Shown: piece by piece, positions 1 through 6,359 of the stretch
Position numbering within the stretch: the stretch's first letter is position 1
How the letters are laid out: every line of letters begins with the position of its first letter
Source of the DNA: Pseudomonadota bacterium
Lineage (GTDB): Bacteria; Pseudomonadota; Gammaproteobacteria; Steroidobacterales; Steroidobacteraceae
Reading direction: 5' to 3'
DNA: 14,687 nt
NCBI GenBank assembly: GCA_021808195.1
Contig: JAKBCE010000058.1
Coordinates: forward strand, 1-14,687
Notes under the pieces: generated by a model
Told to the model about the DNA's origin: nothing
Database searches by the model: none
What the model saw: only the letters and a program-made list of their open reading frames with translations
Translations under genes and position numbers: made by a program

Positions 1-374
1 AGGTGAGTCTGGCGCACGGCTGGTCGAGCGGTGTGACGCCCTGGCTGATGCGCGAGGTGCTCGGCATTCACCCGACGGCGGGCGGCTTCCGGCACGTGAC
101 GATCCGCCCCGACCTGCTCGGGTTGAAGTGGGCTCGCGGCGCGGAACCGACCCCCCATGGGCTGCTGCGGGTGTCGATCCGCCGATCACTTGGTTACCGT
201 ACGACGGTTCAGCTGCCCCCCCAGGTCGAGGCGCGTGTCTCGATGCCGGTCACCACGCGCAGCTTCACGGTCATCGTCAACGGACGAGCGACCCGAGCAG
301 TGCCCGCAGAGGGCGGTCGACGTGCCGTTGTCACGTTGAACGGGCCGGGCCGGTTCGAGCTGAAGAGCCCCTAG
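1..374 (+). CDS. C-terminal part of a glycoside hydrolase, alpha-L-rhamnosidase (GH78-like); 5' end outside window
   Basis: The reading frame is open from the left edge (codons begin at base 3) to a TAG at 372-374, giving about 124 residues. The fragment starts with SLAHGWSSGVTPWL, followed by a VLGIHPTAGGFRHVTIRPDL segment and a WARGAEPTPHG motif. This succession is typical of the end of the (alpha/alpha)6 barrel and the C-terminal beta-sandwich of bacterial alpha-L-rhamnosidases and their six-hairpin relatives. The GTG at base 3 is almost certainly internal, because it falls inside the conserved block. The catalytic acidic residues lie upstream and cannot be seen, so enzyme activity and any signal peptide are unknown. 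A second, complete rhamnosidase lies at 7630-10884, so the locus probably carries at least two. The gene converges on the regulator at 371-1282 and shares a CTAG with its stop codon. Confidence 0.8.
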   Translation, partial: VSLAHGWSSGVTPWLMREVLGIHPTAGGFRHVTIRPDLLGLKWARGAEPTPHGLLRVSIRRSLGYRTTVQLPPQVEARVSMPVTTRSFTVIVNGRATRAVPAEGGRRAVVTLNGPGRFELKSP

Positions 375-1282
375 CGTCCCGAGGTCGATCCGCCGCGCCG
401 GCGTTGGGGGGGCGGGTGCCGCCGTGAGGCGCGCTCAGCGCCGCCGCCCGCGGGCTCTCGCGCAGCGGCCGGATGGCGGCCGGTCCAGCCGAGGTCCTCG
501 CTGATGCGCTGAGCGGTGTTGAGGACGTCGCGGCTGAGCGTCTGCATGCGCTGGTCGCTCATGTATTGCGCGGCGCTCGAGACGCTGATCGCCGCGATGG
601 TACGGCCGGCCACATCGCGGATCGGGGCGGCAATGCAGCGGATCTGGTCTTCGTTCTCCTCCAGATCGAACGCATACCCGGCGCGCACGTAGTGGCGCAT
701 TCGCTCGAGCCACTCCGGCAGAGTCACCGGTGTGCGCCGTTCGCTGCGTTCGGTCCGGAACAGCTCCACCCACGCATCTTCGTCGAGATCGAGAATGAGC
801 GCCTTGCCGAGGCCCGTGGAACTCACCGGCTGCAACTCGCCGATGCGCGAGCTGATGTTGATGCGGCGCTTGCCCGGTACCTTGTCGAGGTAGAGCACGT
901 GACCGTGATCGATGACGCCGAGGTGCACCGTATCTTCGGTCAGCAGCGCCAGACGCTCCAGATGGGGTGCGGCCACGCGCGGCAGGTCGAGCTCGTCGCG
1001 GACCCGGAAGCCGAGCTCGAGCAGCTTAGGTCCGAGGCTGTAGCCGCTGTGCGGCACGAATGACAGATAGCGCCGGTCGGTGAGCGCCGAGGCGAGACGG
1101 TGGGTCGTGCTGCGGGTCAGCCCCAGTCGAGCGGCGAGATCGCCGAGCTTGATCGGCCCTTCGGCGACGACATCGATCACGTCCAGCCCGCGCAGCAGCG
1201 TCTGACTGCCCAGCCGGGCAGGCTGGGCGCCCTCGCCGTGCGCGCTGCCGTCGGACCGTCCTGCCTTTCGCGTGCTTCTCAT
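371..1282 (-). CDS. IclR-family transcriptional regulator
   Basis: This 303-residue protein has a winged helix-turn-helix at about residues 28-84 ([20 protein letters not shown]) and an IclR effector-binding domain at about 98-265. That domain carries family blocks such as [38 protein letters not shown] and AISVSS. It is divergent from the rhamnonate dehydratase gene across a 96-base spacer and is therefore the obvious candidate regulator of the rhamnose operon. Relatives often bind a sugar acid or keto acid, but the effector here is not known. The start is the only Met in the N-terminal region; the first 25 or so residues are low-complexity and polar, so a later GTG/TTG start is possible. 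Residues 270-303 form an Arg/Gly/Pro/Ala-rich tail beyond the usual end of the family. The TAG stop (371-373) interlocks with the neighbouring gene's TAG. Confidence 0.93.
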   Translation of the reverse strand: MRSTRKAGRSDGSAHGEGAQPARLGSQTLLRGLDVIDVVAEGPIKLGDLAARLGLTRSTTHRLASALTDRRYLSFVPHSGYSLGPKLLELGFRVRDELDLPRVAAPHLERLALLTEDTVHLGVIDHGHVLYLDKVPGKRRINISSRIGELQPVSSTGLGKALILDLDEDAWVELFRTERSERRTPVTLPEWLERMRHYVRAGYAFDLEENEDQIRCIAAPIRDVAGRTIAAISVSSAAQYMSDQRMQTLSRDVLNTAQRISEDLGWTGRHPAAAREPAGGGAERASRRHPPPQRRRGGSTSGR

Positions 1283-1304
1283 TATGTGGTACCCGTATTA
1301 GTAT
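1276..1304 (+). promoter_or_regulatory. Candidate sigma70-type promoter for the rhamnose operon
   Basis: TTCTCA at 1276-1281 and TAGTAT at 1299-1304 each match 4 of 6 consensus bases and are 17 bases apart. They lie about 75 bases upstream of the rhamnonate dehydratase ATG. The box pair is the best seen in the divergent spacer but is weak, and the -35 overlaps the start of the regulator gene. The two TATGTGG copies fall in the spacer and across the -10, where a bound repressor could block polymerase. The assignment is by eye only. Confidence 0.3.
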
Positions 1305-1308
1305 GTGG
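1283..1308. repeat. Direct repeat TATGTGG x2, possible regulator operator
   Basis: TATGTGG occurs at 1283-1289 and again at 1302-1308. The two copies start 19 bases apart, close to two helical turns, so they face the same side of the DNA. The first copy runs into the palindrome GGTACC (1288-1293). The repeat sits immediately in front of the IclR-family gene and upstream of the rhamnose operon, the place expected for an autoregulatory and pathway operator. IclR proteins are known to bind short palindromes or closely spaced direct repeats. Whether this regulator binds here is inference. Confidence 0.35.
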
Positions 1309-1378
1309 GACAACGGCTGCGCCCGCAACCATCGCGCACCGCCGTCCATCCGTTCCATCCCGAGAGCTGTCGCCACCC

Positions 1379-2557
1379 ATGACTTTTCCCTTGATACGAC
1401 AAGTGCGTGCCTACGTCATCCGTGGTGGCGGCGCTGATTACCACGACCAGGCCGGCAGTCACTGGATCGATGATCACATCGCCACGCCGATGAGCCGTTA
1501 CCCCGAGTACCGCCAGAGCCGGCGCAGCTTCGGCATCAATGTACTCGGAACTCTGGTGGTCGAGATTGAGGCCGCCGACGGGACGATCGGATTCGCGGTC
1601 ACCACCGGCGGTGAGCCCGCCGCCTACATCGTCGAGCATCACCTCGCCCGCTTCCTCGAAGGGCGCGACCCGACCGAGATCGAGAAGATCTGGGATCAGA
1701 TGTACTTCTCGACCCAGTACTACGGCCGCAAGGGTCTCGTCGTGAACGCCATCTCCGGCGTCGACCTCGCCCTGTGGGACCTGCTCGGCCGGTTGCGCGG
1801 CGAACCGGTCTACCAGCTGCTCGGCGGCAAGGTTCGCGACGAGCTCGAGTTCTACGCCACCGGTTCGCGCCCCGACCTCGCGAAGTCGATGGGCTTCATC
1901 GGCGGCAAAATGCCGCTGCATCACGGTCCGGCTGAAGGCGAGGACGGGCTGCGCCGCACGCTCGAGGCGCTCGGCGAGATGCGCAGCCGCGTGGGGCCCG
2001 ATTTCTGGCTCATGCTCGATTGCTGGATGAGCTTGGATCTTCCCTATGCGATCAGGCTGGCACATGACGCGCAGGCGTACGGCCTGAAATGGATCGAGGA
2101 AGCCCTGTCGCCGGATGATTACTGGGGATACGCACAGCTTAAGCGTAGCACGCCGCCCGGGATGCTGGTGACCACGGGGGAGCACGAAGCGACCCGATGG
2201 GGCTTTCGCATGCTGCTCGAGATGGACTGCTGCGACATCATCCAGCCCGACGTCGGCTGGTGCGGCGGTCTCACCGAGCTGCAGAAGATCGCCGCGCTGG
2301 CCGAGAGCCGCGGCGCTCTGGTGATCCCGCACGGCTCGAGCGTCTACAGCTACCACTTCGTCATCACGCGCCACAACAGCCCGTTCGCCGAATTTCTGAT
2401 GATGGCGCCCGAGGCGGACCGCGTCGTGCCCATGTTCCATCCGCAGCTGATCGGCGAGCCGGTTCCGGTCAACGGCCGGCTGAAGCTGCCCGACACGCCG
2501 GGTTTCGGCGTCGAGCTGAACCGCACGCTGCCCCTGCACCGGCCGTACCCGCGCTGA
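1379..2557 (+). CDS. rhmD: L-rhamnonate dehydratase (enolase superfamily)
   Basis: This 392-residue protein dehydrates L-rhamnonate to 2-keto-3-deoxy-L-rhamnonate (EC 4.2.1.90) in the cytoplasm. The similarity to the characterised enteric RhmD is extensive. It includes an N-terminal DYHDQ...[12 protein letters not shown] block (residues 20-39), [13 protein letters not shown] and [20 protein letters not shown]. The expected Mg ligands appear as D214 (LMLDCW), E240 (KWIEE) and E268 (TTGEH). The His/Asp dyad appears as H318 (IPHGSS) and D291 (QPDVGW). Spacing matches the family to within a residue, so the enzyme should be active. The frame is open further upstream, but the start at 1379 reproduces the family N-terminus ([12 protein letters not shown]), whereas extra upstream residues do not resemble it. 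There is no strong Shine-Dalgarno. It is the first gene of the plus-strand run. Confidence 0.96.
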   Translation: MTFPLIRQVRAYVIRGGGADYHDQAGSHWIDDHIATPMSRYPEYRQSRRSFGINVLGTLVVEIEAADGTIGFAVTTGGEPAAYIVEHHLARFLEGRDPTEIEKIWDQMYFSTQYYGRKGLVVNAISGVDLALWDLLGRLRGEPVYQLLGGKVRDELEFYATGSRPDLAKSMGFIGGKMPLHHGPAEGEDGLRRTLEALGEMRSRVGPDFWLMLDCWMSLDLPYAIRLAHDAQAYGLKWIEEALSPDDYWGYAQLKRSTPPGMLVTTGEHEATRWGFRMLLEMDCCDIIQPDVGWCGGLTELQKIAALAESRGALVIPHGSSVYSYHFVITRHNSPFAEFLMMAPEADRVVPMFHPQLIGEPVPVNGRLKLPDTPGFGVELNRTLPLHRPYPR

Positions 2558-2571
2558 GCGGCACCGGCCGT
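2536..2571. repeat. 11-base direct repeat around the rhmD stop codon
   Basis: GCACCGGCCGT occurs at 2536-2546, inside the last codons of the dehydratase gene, and again at 2561-2571, just after its stop. The two copies start 25 bases apart. They could be a small tandem duplication or chance in GC-rich DNA. No function is apparent. Confidence 0.4.
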
Positions 2572-2620
2572 CCCCTTTCGAGAACCGCAAGTCTATCCAA
2601 AAGAGATCCACCGACCCGCC

Positions 2621-3475
2621 ATGAAACTGCTGCGCTACGGCCCCGCCGGCCACGAACAGCCCGGGATGCTCGACGCCCAGGGCACGCTCCGCTCCCTCGC
2701 CGGGGTCATTCCCGATCTGTCGCCGGCGCACCTCACGCCGCAGAGCCTTGCCCGGCTTGCGGCACTCGACCCGTCCACGCTGCCGGCCGTGAACACCGCA
2801 CCGCGACTCGGGGTGCCGATCGCCGGCACCCGCAAGTTCCTGGCCATCGGTCTGAACTTCGCCGACCACGCCGCCGAATCGAACCTGCCCATTCCGACCG
2901 AGCCGGTCGTGTTCACCAAGGCGGTGAGCTGCCTGCAGGGGCCGAACGACCCGGTCATGCTGCCGAAGGACTCGAAAAAATCGGACTGGGAAGTGGAGCT
3001 CGGGGTGGTCATCGGATCCACGGCCCGCTACGTCGAGGAGCACGAAGCGCTCGAGTATGTGGCCGGCTACGTCCTGATCAACGACCTCTCCGAGCGCGAA
3101 TACCAGATCGAACGCGGCGGAACCTGGGACAAGGGCAAGGGCTGCGACACCTTCGGTCCGGTCGGGCCGTGGCTCGTGACCCGTGATGAAGTCGGCGACG
3201 TGCAGACCCTCGACATGTGGCTCGAGATCAACGGCGAACGCAAGCAGACGGGCAACACGCGCACCATGATTTTCGGCGTGGCGACCCTGGTCAGCTACGT
3301 CAGTCGGTTCATGACGCTGGAACCGGGCGACATCATCACCACGGGCACGCCGCCCGGCGTCGGCATGGGACAAAAGCCCCATCCGGTCTATCTCGCACCG
3401 GGCGACCGGATTCGTCTCGGGATCGAAAAGTTGGGCGAGCAGGCGCAGACCGTACACGCCTGGCAGCGCCGCTGA
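2621..3475 (+). CDS. FAH-family hydrolase, probable 2,4-diketo-3-deoxy-L-rhamnonate hydrolase (LRA6 type)
   Basis: This 284-residue protein of the fumarylacetoacetate hydrolase fold would cleave the C-C bond of 2,4-diketo-3-deoxy-L-rhamnonate to pyruvate and L-lactate (EC 3.7.1.26), the last step of the non-phosphorylating rhamnose route. The first 70 residues are the usual variable N-terminal domain. The catalytic domain starts near KFLAIGLNFADHAAES (residues 72-87), with the H83/E86 pair typical of the family. Metal ligands are E124 and E126 (SDWEVELGVVIG) and D155 (INDLSERE). The C-terminal ITTGTPPGVGMG block (239-250) is intact. FAH proteins act on many diketo acids, so the substrate call rests on position: it lies between the rhamnonate dehydratase and the matching dehydrogenase. 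It follows the dehydratase by 63 bases and has only a weak ribosome site (AAGAGA). Confidence 0.88.
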   Translation: MKLLRYGPAGHEQPGMLDAQGTLRSLAGVIPDLSPAHLTPQSLARLAALDPSTLPAVNTAPRLGVPIAGTRKFLAIGLNFADHAAESNLPIPTEPVVFTKAVSCLQGPNDPVMLPKDSKKSDWEVELGVVIGSTARYVEEHEALEYVAGYVLINDLSEREYQIERGGTWDKGKGCDTFGPVGPWLVTRDEVGDVQTLDMWLEINGERKQTGNTRTMIFGVATLVSYVSRFMTLEPGDIITTGTPPGVGMGQKPHPVYLAPGDRIRLGIEKLGEQAQTVHAWQRR

Positions 3476-3480
3476 GGAGG
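3474..3480 (+). promoter_or_regulatory. Strong ribosome binding site overlapping the preceding stop codon
   Basis: GAGGAGG begins within the TGA stop of the FAH-family gene (3473-3475) and ends 8 bases before the ATG at 3489. It fixes the start of the downstream dehydrogenase and suggests translational coupling. The same TGAGGAG arrangement recurs at 7616-7623 and on the minus strand at 14111-14105. Confidence 0.8.
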
Positions 3481-3488
3481 AAGGGTCG

Positions 3489-4238
3489 ATGACAATCTAT
3501 TCAGGACGCTTCGCACAGCGTGCGGCGGTCATTACCGGAGGTGCCTCCGGCGTTGGACGCGAAGCTGCCGCGCGCATCGTCGCCGAGGGCGGCAGAGTGT
3601 GTCTGTGGGACTGGGATGAAAAGGCACTCGCCGCGGCCGCTCAGGCCGTGCCAGGTGCGCTGACAGCCCAGGTTGACGTCGCCGATGCCGAGGGGGTGGT
3701 TCGGGCTGCTGCGAGCGCGTTCGCCGCCATGGGCCGCCTCGACATCCTGATCGCGAGTGCGGGCATCACCGGTCCGACGGCGACGCTCTGGGAGTACCCC
3801 GTGCAGGACTGGCGCCGCGTGATCGACGTCGATCTGCACGGTGTATTCAACACATGCCGGGCCGTCGTTCCGTTGATGTTGAAAAACGACTACGGACGCA
3901 TCGTCAACATCGCCTCGGTCGCCGGCAAAGAAGGCAATCCGAACGCCTCGGCCTACTCGGCGGCAAAGGCCGCCGTGATCGGACTCACCAAGTCGCTCGG
4001 CAAGGAACTGGCGCCGACCGGCGTGCGCGTCAATTGTGTGACGCCGGCCACGTTCAAGAGCCCGATCCTGGCGCAGCTGCCGCAGAGCCAGATCGACTAC
4101 ATGCGCTCGAAGATCCCGATGGGCCGGCTGGGGGAGGTCGAGGAAGTCGCCTCGCTCGTCTGCTGGCTGGCGAGCGAGGAGTGTTCCTTCTCCACCGCCG
4201 CCACCTTCGACATTTCCGGTGGGCGAACCACCTACTGA
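3489..4238 (+). CDS. SDR-family dehydrogenase, probable 2-keto-3-deoxy-L-rhamnonate dehydrogenase (LRA5 type)
   Basis: This 249-residue classical short-chain dehydrogenase would oxidise 2-keto-3-deoxy-L-rhamnonate at C4 with NAD+ (EC 1.1.1.401), giving the substrate of the adjacent FAH-family hydrolase. The nucleotide-binding TGGASGVG is at residues 16-23, the catalytic Ser at S143, and YxxxK at Y156/K160. The segment IASVAGKEGNPNASAYSAAK and the later LPQSQIDYMRSKIPMGRLGEVEE are characteristic of the LRA5-like subgroup, as is the SGGRTTY end. Two positions are unusual for SDRs. The NNAG turn reads ASAG (89-92), and the Asn of the catalytic tetrad is Asp at D115 (VIDVDLHG). An L-rhamnose 1-dehydrogenase is the main alternative, since it is also an SDR, but the subgroup blocks favour the later step. 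Confidence 0.87.
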   Translation: MTIYSGRFAQRAAVITGGASGVGREAAARIVAEGGRVCLWDWDEKALAAAAQAVPGALTAQVDVADAEGVVRAAASAFAAMGRLDILIASAGITGPTATLWEYPVQDWRRVIDVDLHGVFNTCRAVVPLMLKNDYGRIVNIASVAGKEGNPNASAYSAAKAAVIGLTKSLGKELAPTGVRVNCVTPATFKSPILAQLPQSQIDYMRSKIPMGRLGEVEEVASLVCWLASEECSFSTAATFDISGGRTTY

Positions 4239-4262
4239 TGCAGGCCGCGCCCCGAACCGCAG

Positions 4263-4279
4263 GCTGCGAACCTCGCAGC
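4263..4279 (+). other. Small hairpin in the SDR-lactonase spacer
   Basis: GCTGCGA (4263-4269) and TCGCAGC (4273-4279) can form a perfect 7-base-pair stem with a 3-base loop. It sits in the 82-base spacer (4239-4320), the largest within the plus-strand run. No T tract follows, so it is not a canonical intrinsic terminator. It might shape mRNA processing or stability, or be chance in GC-rich DNA. Confidence 0.35.
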
Positions 4280-4310
4280 GGCACGCGCGGCCGCTCAGCT
4301 GCGCACGCGT

Positions 4311-4315
4311 GGAGG
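4311..4315 (+). promoter_or_regulatory. Ribosome binding site that decides the lactonase start
   Basis: GGAGG lies 5 bases before the ATG at 4321. The same frame also has an earlier possible start at 4219, which overlaps the end of the dehydrogenase and lacks such a site, so 4321 is preferred. Confidence 0.7.
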
Positions 4316-4320
4316 CCGAG

Positions 4321-5223
4321 ATGACCGAGCCGCTGAGTCTCACCGACGCCCACATGCATCTGTGGGATCTGCAGCGTCTGCGCTATCCCTGGCTGACCCC
4401 GCCGCTGCCGGTCGGCATCACCGGCGACGTCACGCCCATCGCGCGCAACTACCTGCTCGACGACTATCTCCGCGATGCTGCCGCGGGCGGGGTGCGGGTC
4501 GAGAAACTCGTGCACGTCGAAGCCGGCGCGCACCCAGAGGATGCGCTCGCCGAGACTCGCTGGCTGCAGTCTCTCTCCGACGTACGCGGCTTTCCCCATG
4601 CCATCGTCGCGCATGCGCAGCTCGAATCACCCGAGGCGGCGGCATTGCTCGAACAGCAGGCCGGGCATGCCGCGGTACGCGGCATCCGGCAGATCCTCAA
4701 CTGGCATCCAGACCCGGCCAAGACCTACACCCCGCACGATCTGCTCGAGGCGCAACCATGGCAGGCCGGCTTCGCACGTCTGGCGCGTCACGGGCTGTCG
4801 TTCGACCTTCAGATCTATCCGGCGCAGATGCCCGCGGCCGCCCGGCTCGCGGCGCGCCATCCGGATACGCTGCTGATCCTCAACCATACCGGCATGCCCG
4901 TGGACAAGGACGAGCCGGGACTCGAGCTGTGGCGTCGAGGGATGCGGCTGCTCGCTGCGCAGCCGAACGTCGCGGTCAAGATCTCCGGTCTGGCAATGCT
5001 CGACTGGTACTGGAGCGGCGAGTCGCTGCGTCCGTTCGTGCTCGAAACTCTCGAGATGTTCGGTGCCGCGCGCACGATGCTGGCCAGCAACTTTCCGGTC
5101 GATCGCCTGTTCGGACCCTTCGGTCGCTATTTCGAGACCTACGTAGCGTTGCTCGGCGGCGCGAGCCCGAGCGAACGCGCCGCGCTGTTTGGCGGCACCG
5201 CGGCGCGCCTCTATCGCATCTGA
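4321..5223 (+). CDS. Amidohydrolase-family sugar lactonase, probable L-rhamnono-lactonase
   Basis: This 300-residue TIM-barrel hydrolase belongs to the amidohydrolase-2 group that includes L-fucono- and L-rhamnono-lactonases. It would open L-rhamnonolactone to L-rhamnonate (EC 3.1.1.65), feeding the dehydratase. Barrel ligands are visible as H11xH13 in the opening TDAHMHLWD, H189 in LNHTGMP and D261 in ASNFPVDRLFG. The motif VHVEAGAHPEDALAETRWLQ (about 64-83) is typical of this subgroup. Length and boundaries match the family when the ATG at 4321 is used. Family members open several aldonolactones, so the rhamnose specificity rests on the neighbours: the dehydratase, hydrolase and dehydrogenase upstream and rhaT downstream. 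Confidence 0.85.
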   Translation: MTEPLSLTDAHMHLWDLQRLRYPWLTPPLPVGITGDVTPIARNYLLDDYLRDAAAGGVRVEKLVHVEAGAHPEDALAETRWLQSLSDVRGFPHAIVAHAQLESPEAAALLEQQAGHAAVRGIRQILNWHPDPAKTYTPHDLLEAQPWQAGFARLARHGLSFDLQIYPAQMPAAARLAARHPDTLLILNHTGMPVDKDEPGLELWRRGMRLLAAQPNVAVKISGLAMLDWYWSGESLRPFVLETLEMFGAARTMLASNFPVDRLFGPFGRYFETYVALLGGASPSERAALFGGTAARLYRI

Positions 5224-5227
5224 GTTC

Positions 5228-5237
5228 CGATGCATCG
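5228..5237. other. 10-base perfect palindrome in the lactonase-rhaT spacer
   Basis: CGATGCATCG is self-complementary. It lies 4 bases after the lactonase stop and about 40 bases before the rhaT start, in a 53-base spacer that shows no clear ribosome site. It may be a protein-binding half-operator or coincidence; no second copy was noticed. Confidence 0.25.
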
Positions 5238-5276
5238 TTGCGAAATCCTCCCTCCGTACTACCAGGCACCCTCTGC

Positions 5277-6359
5277 ATGACACCCAATCCGCTGCTCGGC
5301 GTCCTGTTTCACTGGATCGGCGGTCTCGCCTCGGCCAGCTTCTACGTTCCGTACCGTGCGGTGCGCGGCTGGTCCTGGGAAGTGTTCTGGCTGGTCGGCG
5401 GGGTGTTCAGCTGGATTCTCGCGCCGTGGCTGTTCGCGGGGCTGCAGACCCATCAGCTGCTCGCCGTGCTCGCCGCCACGCCGTGGCGCACGCTCGCACT
5501 GTGTTATTTCTTTGGCGTCCTGTGGGGCTTCGGCGGACTGACCTTCGGGCTGACGATGCGCTACCTCGGCATCTCGCTCGGCACGGCGGTCGCACTCGGC
5601 CTCACGGCGGCCTTCGGCACGCTGATCCCGCCGCTGGTGAGCGGACAGCTGTTCGGCAGCCTTATTCACAGCACGGGCGGACGCATCGTGCTGCTCGGGG
5701 TGGCGGTGGCGCTCGCCGGTATTGCGATCGTCGGCAAGGCCGGTCATGCCAAAGAACAGGAGCAGGCCGAGCGCCACCTCACCGAGCGGGATCGCGCGCT
5801 GCCGCGCGCGGCCGATTTCCGTAAGGGCGTCGCAGTTGCGGTGTTCTCCGGCATCATGAGCAGCTGCTTCGCCTACGGGCTCGATGCCGGTGCACCGATC
5901 CAACACCTGACGCTCGCACACGGCACCGGTGCGCTCTGGCAGGGGCTGCCCGTGCTGGTCGTGGTGCTGCTCGGCGGATTCACCACCAACGCCATATGGT
6001 GCGTGTACTTGATCGTCAAGAACGCCAGCGGCCGCACGTTCACAGGCGGCGAAGACGCGGACGGCGCGCGCATTTCATTGCGGCGCAATTACCTGCTGTG
6101 TGCCCTCGGCGGCACGGCCTGGTACCTGCAGTTCTTTTTCTACACGATGGGGGAGAGTCAGATGGGCCGATACGCCTTTTCCAGCTGGACGCTGCACATG
6201 TCCAGCATCATCATCTTCGCCACCGTGTGGGGTCTGGCGCTCAAGGAGTGGAAAGGCGCGAGCCGGCGCAGTTTTGCGCTGATGAGCGCGGGCCTGTTGA
6301 CGCTCATCGGTGCGACCGTCGTGATCGGGCTCGGCAATTACCTCGTGGTGCGCGGATGA
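5277..6359 (+). CDS. rhaT: L-rhamnose-proton symporter RhaT
   Basis: This 360-residue polytopic inner-membrane protein would import L-rhamnose with protons. It can be read against the E. coli RhaT along its length: an FHWIGGLASASFYVPYRAV start, GWSWEVFWLVGGVFSWILAPW, YGLTMRYLG-like FGLTMRYLGISLG (residues 90-102), LLGVAVALAGIAIV, GGTAWYLQFFFYTMG (278-292) and LHMSS...LALKEWKGASRR (307-331). About ten hydrophobic segments are visible, with one hydrophilic charged loop at about 155-185. The frame is open far upstream, but the ATG at 5277 gives the family N-terminus. No Shine-Dalgarno stands before it, so its translation may depend on the upstream gene. Its TGA overlaps the next start as ATGA. 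Confidence 0.95.
   Translation: MTPNPLLGVLFHWIGGLASASFYVPYRAVRGWSWEVFWLVGGVFSWILAPWLFAGLQTHQLLAVLAATPWRTLALCYFFGVLWGFGGLTFGLTMRYLGISLGTAVALGLTAAFGTLIPPLVSGQLFGSLIHSTGGRIVLLGVAVALAGIAIVGKAGHAKEQEQAERHLTERDRALPRAADFRKGVAVAVFSGIMSSCFAYGLDAGAPIQHLTLAHGTGALWQGLPVLVVVLLGGFTTNAIWCVYLIVKNASGRTFTGGEDADGARISLRRNYLLCALGGTAWYLQFFFYTMGESQMGRYAFSSWTLHMSSIIIFATVWGLALKEWKGASRRSFALMSAGLLTLIGATVVIGLGNYLVVRG

Noticed and set aside
1100..1378. N-terminal extension of the dehydratase reading frame
   Set aside because: It runs antisense through the regulator gene, and the family N-terminus is reproduced only from 1379.
1298..3457. 719-codon open frame on the minus strand opposite the dehydratase and hydrolase genes
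   Set aside because: It is a shadow of GC-rich coding DNA: the plus-strand products match known families with intact catalytic residues, while the antisense translation has no recognisable domain and an unusual His/Arg/Asp composition.
3489..4238. Assignment of the SDR as L-rhamnose 1-dehydrogenase
   Set aside because: Considered because that enzyme is otherwise missing, but the GKEGNPNASAYS and SGGRTTY segments fit the 2-keto-3-deoxy sugar acid dehydrogenase subgroup better.
4263..4279. Intrinsic terminator after the dehydrogenase gene
   Set aside because: The hairpin has no following T tract and only a 7-base-pair stem, so termination cannot be supported.
4362..5276. Long in-frame upstream extension of rhaT and corresponding longer protein
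   Set aside because: The extension is Arg/Ala-rich and out of frame over the lactonase gene; RhaT similarity begins exactly at the Met at 5277.
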